This document shows, piece after piece, positions 1 through 4,526 of a stretch of DNA of 7,022 bases. The notes under the pieces were generated by a model, which saw only the letters and a program-made list of their open reading frames with translations, was not told where the DNA came from and did no database searches. Within the stretch, counting starts at the first letter, position 1. The number at the start of each line of letters is the position of its first letter. The translations under genes and the position numbers were made by a program. Origin of the DNA: JAVBNJ01 sp031551625 (GTDB taxonomy: Bacteria > Bacteroidota > Bacteroidia > Bacteroidales > UBA932); the NCBI GenBank assembly GCA_031551625.1, contig JAVBNJ010000098.1, positions 1 to 7,022 on the forward strand, given 5' to 3'.

Positions 1-207
1 AATAATTTGCATTGGACACTTGATGTGGTTTTTAAAGAAGATACGCAACGAAAACGTGATGGATTTGCTGCCGAAAACTTTGCGGTGGTGCGAAAAATAA
101 CCCTAAATATATTAAAGAATGAAGGCTCAAAAAACATGAGCCTTGTTACAAAAAGATTAAAAGCGGCGTGGGATATCGACTTCCTTTACAAATTACTTAA
201 TTTCTAA
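1..207 (+). CDS. ISAs1-family transposase, C-terminal fragment (5' end outside window)
   Basis: The frame is open from base 1 to the TAA at 205-207 and encodes 68 residues. The opening NNLHWTLDVVFKED matches the conserved C-terminal block of ISAs1-family DDE transposases (family pattern E-N-x-LHW-x-LDV-x-F-x-ED), followed by the usual N-x-A-x-x-RK-x-x-LN-x-L segment (AENFAVVRKITLNIL) and a basic tail ending KLLNF. In this family the catalytic glutamate lies just before the first residues seen here, so it would fall immediately outside the window. The protein would cut and join insertion-sequence ends. The visible part has no frameshift or early stop, so the copy could be intact, but most of the gene cannot be seen. 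A TTG at position 7 is an internal Leu codon, not a start. Family assignment is from motif recognition. Confidence 0.85.
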   Translation, partial: NNLHWTLDVVFKEDTQRKRDGFAAENFAVVRKITLNILKNEGSKNMSLVTKRLKAAWDIDFLYKLLNF

Positions 208-221
208 ATGCGTCGGCCATG
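201..221 (+). mobile_element. Candidate right terminal inverted repeat of the ISAs1-family element
   Basis: The sequence overlapping and following the transposase stop contains ATGCGTCGGCCATG (208-221). From memory, ISAs1/H-repeat elements end in a similar ATGCGTTTGCCCTG word a few bases after the transposase stop, so the element probably ends near 221. The left end is outside the window, so neither the matching repeat nor a target duplication could be checked. Confidence 0.45.
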
Positions 222-225
222 TAAT

Positions 226-272
226 TACACTAAATATTTGCTACACAAATACAATTAGTGTATTTTTTTTTT
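226..272 (+). terminator. Rho-independent terminator reading in + direction
   Basis: A two-part stem-loop: TACACTAA (226-233) pairs with TTAGTGTA (255-262), and inside it TATTTG (235-240) pairs with CAAATA (246-251) around the loop CTACA. Ten T residues follow directly (263-272). The stem is AT-rich but long, and the T-run is perfect. It would stop transcripts leaving the transposase gene. On the minus strand no U-run follows the stem, so it should not terminate gldG transcripts. If the insertion sequence ends near 221, the terminator lies just outside it. Confidence 0.75.
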
Positions 273-280
273 AGTCTTTT

Positions 281-306
281 CAAGTTCGTGTAGATTAGTG
301 AAATTA
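281..306. repeat. Short degenerate repeat of ATTAGTG-like words downstream of gldG
   Basis: GTTCGTGTAG, ATTAGTGAA and ATTAG follow each other with a period of 9-10 nt, and the same word (ATTAGTGTA, 254-262) forms part of the neighbouring terminator. The rest of the 130-nt spacer between the transposase stop and the gldG stop has a short AGCT/AGCT inverted repeat (306-319) but no convincing minus-strand terminator. Confidence 0.35.
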
Positions 307-337
307 GCTTCGCTGAGCTTGCGGTTCGTGGCTAAAA

Positions 338-2011
338 CTATAAGCTCTGATATTTCCGTTTTCGCCATCCAATGAATACAGCTCCGGCCAGTAGTGTAAG
401 AATAATGGGCAAGGCGGTGTTCATGGCCGCCCATCGGGTGCGTTGCGGATATATTTTTGTCCGGTCGAGCATGCGCAATGTCCACTCGCGGCGGCGGATT
501 TGCATCGTGTTGTCATCGTCGAGCAAATAGTAGATACAATTCTTCACAAAATCGCGGTTGCCGAACTGGCGGTTCATGTAGCGGTCGAAACCCAACGGGA
601 AAATGCGTGTGCCGTCGGCGCGGCTTACCACATCGTTGCGGATAATATCACCATCGGCCACTACTATCATTTTGGTTGAATCGCTACTTCCCTTGAAAGT
701 AAAAGGCTTTTGGTGGTTGTAATTCTCTAGCGGGCGGTTTGTGAAAGCCGATTGGAATTGCCCTTCGAGCAGTGTGGCTACGGGCAGGAAGGAGTAGTGG
801 TAAGCAGCCGGATCAGGACGTTGTTTGCTTTGCAACAGTGAAATAAGCGCAGGAATACCTTGCATACGGCTGTTTTCCGACGAGTGCAACAGGATTTGTT
901 TGTGCACACGGCCATCTTGTTTTCCCACTGTATCAATCGTACTCGGGTATTTCGATTCAATAAGGTTCAATCCACGTGTGATAGCGTGGTCGGCGGGCGG
1001 AATAAGCAATGGGTAATACGTCCATGGCGCCAGTTTGAAATCGGCGGTTTGCCCCACGGGTGCAATATTTACGGGCAGGTAGGCACATAGCAGGTCGCTT
1101 ACCACATTCGGGTTGATACGTACACCGTATTTGAATAACTGGTCGTCTAACCCATGTTGGCAAGCCAATGCAAATGTATTTTCGCTGCGTGTGAGGCTGT
1201 CGTGGTGTACATTCACGGCATCAATGAACCACGCTACACGCCCGCCGTTCATCAAGTATTGGTCGATGGCAATCTTATCGTCGTTGGGCCACGGTTGTGT
1301 GGGCTTGGCAATAATTACCACTGCGTAATCGTCCAATGCATTTATTTCGCCGTTTATCGTTACCCGGTCGAGGTGTGCAATTGATGCCAGTTCCTTTGAT
1401 ATATCGCCCGTTTCGTATTCATCCAATTCGCCGTGCCCTTCTACAAAAGCGATGCGTGGCAATTCGCGTTTCACAATGCGGGCAATGGTGTTCACCAATG
1501 CTGTTTCCACATTTTGCTGGGCAATCAATAAACTCTCGTCGGAGTTGGTGTCGGCATTATCTTGCAAGAAGTTAACTGCCGCTTCGCGTGTATCCACTCC
1601 GGCAGGCGTTGCCAGCGTGTAGCTTACAATGGCGCCGGGAAACAGAATGCGTTCCGAACGACTTCCGTCCGCCGCATTCTCTTGCAGCATAATAGGCGAG
1701 AGGCCGCGTTCGCGCAGGCTTACGTACACATCGTTCAAGTCGCGCGGATCGGTCGTTTCAGAGATATTTACAAACTCATATTGCAAGTGCGAATGGCTGT
1801 ACACCTTCAATTCATCCATCGTTTCCTTAATGGTAGTGCGCAGTTTTTTCATCTCTACCGGCATGTCGCCGTCGAGATATACTTGAACTAAAACATTCGT
1901 TTCCAGATTTTTTACCACTTGCTTGCTGGCGTCCATCAACGTATAGCGCCGGTCGCTTGTAAGGTCGATGCGGAAGAAAATGAAATGTGCCACAAAATTC
2001 AGCAGCAGCAA
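338..2011 (-). CDS. gldG: GldG, gliding-motility ABC transporter auxiliary subunit
   Basis: The frame encodes 557 residues from a TTG at 2011 to a TAG at 340-338. It shows the family hallmark close to the N-terminus, FFRIDLTSDRRYTLMDASK, then VQVYLDGDMPVEMKKL, a GHGELDEYETGD segment, IDQYLMNGGRVAWFIDAV, a LDDQLFKYGVRIN block, and a C-terminal membrane helix (about residues 529-549) followed by WRKRK. This is the GldG / ABC_transp_aux architecture: a large extracytoplasmic domain between two membrane helices. GldG is known to act with GldF (permease) and GldA (ATPase) in Bacteroidota gliding. The start is uncertain. The TTG truncates the first helix, while the frame stays open upstream to a TAA at 2071-2069 and encodes RFTALVAALLLLNFVAHFIFF, a complete helix. 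The best full-length start is an ATT at 2038-2036 (566 residues); no ATG or GTG is available. The gene lies directly downstream of gldF and overlaps its current open frame. Confidence 0.9.
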   Translation of the reverse strand: MLLLNFVAHFIFFRIDLTSDRRYTLMDASKQVVKNLETNVLVQVYLDGDMPVEMKKLRTTIKETMDELKVYSHSHLQYEFVNISETTDPRDLNDVYVSLRERGLSPIMLQENAADGSRSERILFPGAIVSYTLATPAGVDTREAAVNFLQDNADTNSDESLLIAQQNVETALVNTIARIVKRELPRIAFVEGHGELDEYETGDISKELASIAHLDRVTINGEINALDDYAVVIIAKPTQPWPNDDKIAIDQYLMNGGRVAWFIDAVNVHHDSLTRSENTFALACQHGLDDQLFKYGVRINPNVVSDLLCAYLPVNIAPVGQTADFKLAPWTYYPLLIPPADHAITRGLNLIESKYPSTIDTVGKQDGRVHKQILLHSSENSRMQGIPALISLLQSKQRPDPAAYHYSFLPVATLLEGQFQSAFTNRPLENYNHQKPFTFKGSSDSTKMIVVADGDIIRNDVVSRADGTRIFPLGFDRYMNRQFGNRDFVKNCIYYLLDDDNTMQIRRREWTLRMLDRTKIYPQRTRWAAMNTALPIILTLLAGAVFIGWRKRKYQSL

Positions 2012-2780
2012 TGCGGCTACCAGGGCCGTGAAACGAATTAAATCTTTGAATCTTTGAATCTTTGAATCTTAATAGCTTTAACCGTGCGGCTTCGAGGAAC
2101 AGCACTATTAAACTGACGAAGTACAGCACATCCCGCCAGTCAATTACGCCACGGCTTAACGAGCGGTAGTGCTCGTCGATGCCCAATGCCAACAAGAATG
2201 AATCAAACGGTGCGATGAGCGCCGACAATCCATCAAAGCCCATGTAAAACAAGAAACAACCGGTAGCTGCAACCAAAAAAGCTACAATTTGGTTGTCGGT
2301 AAGCGACGAGGCGAACATGCCGATAGCCGCATAGCCCGCGGCCAGCAGCAGTAACCCTATGTACGACCCCCACGTACCGCCCATGTCGATATTGCCAACC
2401 GGATTTCCTAATTTATAGACACTGATAAAATAAATCAACGTAGGTAACAGCGCAAGCCATGCAACGGCTACGGCCGCCAGGTATTTACCTAAGATTAATT
2501 GTCGTTCGGTTATCGGTTGTGTGAGCAGTAGCTCTATAGTCCCCGATTTTTTTTCGTCGGCAATGGTGCGCATGGTGATGGCAGGTACCAGAAACAGGAA
2601 CAACCACGGCGCTATCTCGAACAGCCCGCTGAGGGAGGCAAACCCGCTGTCGAGGATATTCAGCGGCCCGCGCCCAATCCACAGGAACCATGCATTGACC
2701 AGCAAGAAAATAACGATTACCAGATAGCCGGTAAGCGATGAAAAAAAAGTACGCAGTTCTTTTTTGAAGATGCTAAACAT
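1827..2780 (-). CDS. gldF: GldF, gliding-motility ABC transporter permease (ORF runs on into gldG)
   Basis: The ATG at 2780 opens with MFSIFKKELRTFFSSLTGYL, the typical start of GldF / ABC-2-type permeases. About six membrane segments are visible (near residues 17-36, 55-71, 98-122, 138-160, 164-183 and 216-232), with the conserved cytoplasmic motif TMRTIADEKKSGTIELLLTQP after helix 2 and SRGVIDWRDVLYF before the last helix. Homologues usually end soon after the last helix, at about 240 residues. Here the recognisable protein stops near residue 238 (about base 2066), inside an 8-nt tandem repeat, and the frame continues for some 79 residues out of phase through the gldG coding sequence to a TAA at 1829-1827. 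That tail has no family resemblance. A Bacteroidota-type promoter lies 23 nt upstream of the ATG. The ATPase partner GldA is not in the window. Confidence 0.9.
   Translation of the reverse strand: MFSIFKKELRTFFSSLTGYLVIVIFLLVNAWFLWIGRGPLNILDSGFASLSGLFEIAPWLFLFLVPAITMRTIADEKKSGTIELLLTQPITERQLILGKYLAAVAVAWLALLPTLIYFISVYKLGNPVGNIDMGGTWGSYIGLLLLAAGYAAIGMFASSLTDNQIVAFLVAATGCFLFYMGFDGLSALIAPFDSFLLALGIDEHYRSLSRGVIDWRDVLYFVSLIVLFLEAARLKLLRFKDSKIQRFNSFHGPGSRIAAAEFCGTFHFLPHRPYKRPALYVDGRQQASGKKSGNECFSSSISRRRHAGRDEKTAHYH
2041..2070. repeat. 8-nt tandem repeat (AATCTTTG, 3.75 copies) at the gldF/gldG junction
   Basis: Perfect copies lie at 2041-2048, 2049-2056 and 2057-2064, with a partial AATCTT at 2065-2070. 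On the coding (minus) strand they read as AAGATTCA units at the end of the gldF reading frame. Eight is not a multiple of three, so each gain or loss changes the gldF frame. With one unit fewer, GldF ends RFKDSKI and stops at TAA 2040-2038. With the present number it reads through into a 79-residue out-of-phase tail. With one unit more, gldF joins the gldG frame without a stop. Confidence 0.95.
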
Positions 2781-2802
2781 CCGTTGGATTTAAATGATGA
2801 TG

Positions 2803-2810
2803 CAAATGTA
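2803..2810 (-). promoter_or_regulatory. Bacteroidota -7 box for gldF
   Basis: On the minus strand TACATTTG fits the TAnnTTTG box recognised by the Bacteroidota primary sigma factor. It lies 22 nt upstream of the gldF ATG, which gives a short leader. The -33 element is weak: no clean TTTG sits 19-20 nt upstream, only a T-rich stretch. Confidence 0.6.
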
Positions 2811-2831
2811 GTAAAAAAACAACAATAAAAG

Positions 2832-2862
2832 TTGCATAATAAAAAATAAATACGTTCCTTTG
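2832..2862 (+). promoter_or_regulatory. Candidate promoter facing the structured intergenic region
   Basis: TTG (2832-2834) is followed after 20 nt by TTCCTTTG (2855-2862), one mismatch from TAnnTTTG. A start near 2868-2870 would give a transcript beginning just before the inverted repeats and, if it is not terminated, a leader of about 360 nt for the gene at 3228. No better promoter was seen closer to that gene. Confidence 0.4.
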
Positions 2863-2898
2863 TAGCATAAATGTGATGTTCTTTAACGTATCGTATAA

Positions 2899-2913
2899 GG
2901 AGTGTAAAACTCC
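2899..2913 (+). repeat. Small hairpin
   Basis: GGAGT (2899-2903) and ACTCC (2909-2913) pair perfectly around a GTAAA loop. It sits just upstream of the large inverted repeat and would be near the 5' end of a transcript from the candidate promoter at 2832-2862. Confidence 0.5.
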
Positions 2914-2918
2914 GGTCT

Positions 2919-3027
2919 AAGTTTTGAAACCTCGAAAATTTCAGCTACCTAAAAGATTATTATACGTTTTTAATAAACGTGGATGATAATTTATTTTTAG
3001 GTAGGGTTTTCGAGGACCTCAAAACTT
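2919..3027. ncRNA. Large compound stem-loop; candidate structured RNA element
   Basis: Three perfect helices nest on one axis: AAGTTTTGA (2919-2927) with TCAAAACTT (3019-3027), CTCGAAAA (2931-2938) with TTTTCGAG (3007-3014), and CTACCTAAAA (2945-2954) with TTTTAGGTAG (2995-3004). Internal loops of 3/4 and 6/2 nt separate them. Above them ATTAT (2956-2960) pairs with ATAAT (2986-2990), and ACGTTT (2964-2969) with AAACGT (2975-2980). Twenty-seven base pairs in the three lower helices over 109 nt is unlikely to be accidental even at this AT content. It may be a standalone small RNA, a leader element, or the remains of a small inverted-repeat mobile element. I do not recognise a named RNA family, and no flanking direct repeat is visible. 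Confidence 0.55.
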
Positions 3028-3031
3028 GGTA

Positions 3032-3060
3032 AATTAAAATCCACGTTTCTTTATTTAATT
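3032..3060 (+). ncRNA. Hairpin whose loop is complementary to the apex of the upstream stem-loop
   Basis: AATTAAA (3032-3038) pairs with TTTAATT (3054-3060). The 15-nt loop begins with ATCCACGTTT (3039-3048), the exact reverse complement of AAACGTGGAT (2975-2984) at the apex of the 109-nt stem-loop. A 10-bp loop-loop (kissing or pseudoknot) contact is therefore possible, or an alternative helix that replaces the upstream apical hairpin. Confidence 0.45.
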
Positions 3061-3100
3061 ACATAATAGAAACAATGAATAAGGCAGCAAACTAAAAATT

Positions 3101-3173
3101 GCAGCAGGGGGTTGTTTTGTAGAATATGATTCTATTGTGTTTGTTTGTGTAACAAAACAATCCCAACCGCTGC
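3101..3173. repeat. 73-nt interrupted inverted repeat upstream of the secreted-protein gene
   Basis: GCAGC (3101-3105) pairs with GCTGC (3169-3173), and TTGTTTTGT (3112-3120) pairs with ACAAAACAA (3152-3160). An internal loop of 6 versus 8 nt separates them and may allow an extra GGG/CCC pairing. A small AGAAT/ATTCT palindrome lies in the loop (3121-3133). On the minus strand the stem would be followed by AATTTTTAG, so it could terminate leftward transcription. On the plus strand it would lie in the leader of the gene at 3228. Confidence 0.55.
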
Positions 3174-3227
3174 TAAATAAAACGAAAAAATTAGTTGAAA
3201 TAAATTAACAACCAAAAATATATTGCA

Positions 3228-4268
3228 ATGAAAAAACTATTTCTTTTCCTTTCGGTGTGTGCATACACTCTTTCGGCAACAGCCCGTTGCGTGGATTTGA
3301 AGCAAGTTGGTGCCAACTACAAAAATCGAACAATTACATTTGTGCTCACATGGACAGGCTGTAACAATACTACAAATTTAAATAAAGTCTGGTGCCTGGT
3401 CGATTTTCAGTCGGTGGATGCAGCAGGTAATAAAGGCTCTTGGCAACGTGCGACTATTAGTGGAACACCATCGGTTACTAATGCTACCTATACAACGGGA
3501 AACACTACCGGTTTTTATGTAACAGGTGTGAATGGCCGATCGGCTACCGTAACCGTAAAATTGGGCAATGCTATCGGTCGTTTCAATTGGTGTGCTTTTG
3601 CGAGCGACTATCCACCACGAGCAGTCTTTAATAATGGAACTTATTCTCTAAAAGGTACCCCTCCGTTTACGTTAACTACATCAGCAGGAACAACGGTAAC
3701 AAGTGGTAGAGTAGCTGCAGGTTGCCTTACTGCTATTACTGATGCTACAGGATATCCCGGAATAGCGCAATCCTGTTGTAGTTCAGTAGGTGCTGTACCC
3801 ACATCGAAAAAACCATGCTGTGCCGGGCTATCATTGATTGGTACAACTTGCAAAGACCCCAACGGTTCTACAGTCTATTCCTTTTCGGGTTGTCCTTCTG
3901 AAATAAAGAATGCGGATGCAGGAACTGTAAATGCGTATGAATACCCGAACTCAAGATGCCCAAGTGGTTGGCGATGGCCAACATTGGCAGAGGCTCAATG
4001 TATGTGTGCTAATAGAAATGTAATAGGTGGTTTTACTTACAGTGTGATAGCTTCAAGTTGGTATGGGCATAGGGGATGGTCTTATACTGATGGTTGCACT
4101 TACTGTGGAACAGATACCGCTTTATTGGGCGCCGGAGGAAGTAGCTGTACTGGAGATTATATGATATGGCGTACCACAGAAATGTGTGGTAATTGGTGTA
4201 GTAGAGATTTCTTTTATTATGATGGCTCTGGTTTAGTATGTAATGCTTCTATCCGTTGTGTAAAATAA
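3228..4268 (+). CDS. Secreted cysteine-rich protein with a FISUMP-like C-terminal region
   Basis: The product is 346 residues from an ATG preceded by an A-rich leader. Residues 1-19 form a signal peptide (KK, then a hydrophobic core, then SATA before Arg20, an AxA cleavage site), so it should be exported; there is no lipobox. Residues about 20-165 are Thr/Asn/Gly-rich and look like a beta-sandwich domain, with ATISGTP (76-81), FNWCAFASDYPP (119-130) and YSLKGTPPFTL (139-149). I recall similar blocks in Bacteroidota surface proteins that carry 'major paralogous' domains. A Cys-rich linker (166-210, with two CC pairs) leads to a C-terminal region with CPSGWRWPTLAEA (244-256) and an end of the form IRCVK, both characteristic of the FISUMP family. 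The mature protein has 21 cysteines, many more than usual for that family. Its role is unknown. No C-terminal sorting domain is evident, and codon use looks more AT-rich than in thrS. Confidence 0.75.
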   Translation: MKKLFLFLSVCAYTLSATARCVDLKQVGANYKNRTITFVLTWTGCNNTTNLNKVWCLVDFQSVDAAGNKGSWQRATISGTPSVTNATYTTGNTTGFYVTGVNGRSATVTVKLGNAIGRFNWCAFASDYPPRAVFNNGTYSLKGTPPFTLTTSAGTTVTSGRVAAGCLTAITDATGYPGIAQSCCSSVGAVPTSKKPCCAGLSLIGTTCKDPNGSTVYSFSGCPSEIKNADAGTVNAYEYPNSRCPSGWRWPTLAEAQCMCANRNVIGGFTYSVIASSWYGHRGWSYTDGCTYCGTDTALLGAGGSSCTGDYMIWRTTEMCGNWCSRDFFYYDGSGLVCNASIRCVK

Positions 4269-4456
4269 AATTGTTAGAAAATTTCTCGCTTTCGTATATC
4301 TGTTCGGAAAAATCACTAACGATTTCACCAATTAATTTATCAGAGCTTTTGATTTTCGGAAAACTTGTACCATTATTGCCTCGTAATCTCGGAAAATAAT
4401 TTATTAAAATATTGATAATATGGGTTTTTATTAATTGACTTGCGGCGCGCAAAATT

Positions 4457-4487
4457 GTAAATCCGTAAATCTGTAAATTGTAAATCT
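4457..4487. repeat. 7-8-nt tandem repeat of GTAAATC(C/T) in the thrS promoter region
   Basis: Units GTAAATCC (4457), GTAAATCT (4465), GTAAATT (4473) and GTAAATCT (4480) are contiguous, with a further GTAAATTG at 4500-4507. The rest of the 254-nt spacer after the secreted-protein gene (4269-4456) is AT-rich, with a scattered TCGGAAAA word (4304, 4356, 4389) and only a weak hairpin (ATATT/AATAT, 4409-4421). I see no firm terminator there. Confidence 0.7.
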
Positions 4488-4500
4488 TTTTGTACCTTTG
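4470..4500 (+). promoter_or_regulatory. thrS promoter (Bacteroidota type)
   Basis: TACCTTTG (4493-4500) is an exact TAnnTTTG box. TCTG (4470-4473), one mismatch from TTTG, lies 19 nt upstream, the expected spacing. Transcription should begin near 4506-4508, leaving a leader of only about 15 nt before the thrS ATG. That leaves no room for a T-box or an operator hairpin of the E. coli thrS kind. Confidence 0.7.
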
Positions 4501-4514
4501 TAAATTGTATTAAA

Positions 4515-4526
4515 ATGAATTTATGA
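4515..4526 (+). CDS. Three-codon minicistron (MNL) overlapping the thrS start
   Basis: ATG AAT TTA TGA begins 8 nt upstream of the thrS ATG, and its TGA overlaps that ATG as ATGA. It would be the first AUG of the very short predicted leader. It may be chance in AT-rich sequence; if translated, it would couple termination to the thrS start or compete with it. Confidence 0.25.
   Translation: MNL

Larger units (their letters stand above)
2781..3227. other. Divergent intergenic region rich in inverted repeats
   Basis: These 447 nt separate gldF (-) from the secreted-protein gene (+). I see no credible coding sequence. The region is strongly AT-rich and holds two outward-facing promoter candidates near its left end, followed on the plus strand by a small hairpin, a 109-nt compound inverted repeat, a hairpin with a complementary loop, and a 73-nt interrupted inverted repeat (each listed separately). 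The last 54 nt before the ATG at 3228 are A-rich, as is common for Bacteroidota leaders lacking a Shine-Dalgarno sequence. Confidence 0.7.

Noticed and set aside
255..485. Minus-strand 76-codon open frame at the gldG 3' end
   Set aside because: It overlaps gldG in another frame, its C-terminus is a translation of repeat sequence, and it has no family resemblance.
2547..2554. Eight-base homopolymer in gldF as a possible slippage site
   Set aside because: It encodes the conserved DEKKSG motif and the frame is intact on both sides, so it is explained by the protein sequence.
2899..3173. CRISPR array, tRNA, 4.5S RNA or 6S RNA in the inverted-repeat region
   Set aside because: There are no regularly spaced direct repeats, no cloverleaf or CCA end, and no SRP tetraloop signature. 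A 6S-like rod cannot be excluded but its diagnostic features are not evident.
4304..4396. TCGGAAAA word occurring three times in the spacer after the secreted-protein gene
   Set aside because: Spacing is irregular (52 and 33 nt) and the copies are short; no array or operator logic is visible.
4249..4452. Minus-strand 67-codon open frame (contains KIKSSDKLIGEIVSDF) after the secreted-protein gene
   Set aside because: TTG start, no ribosome site or promoter seen, overlaps the end of the + gene, and I cannot match it to a family. It could be a gene remnant, but the evidence is too thin to list.
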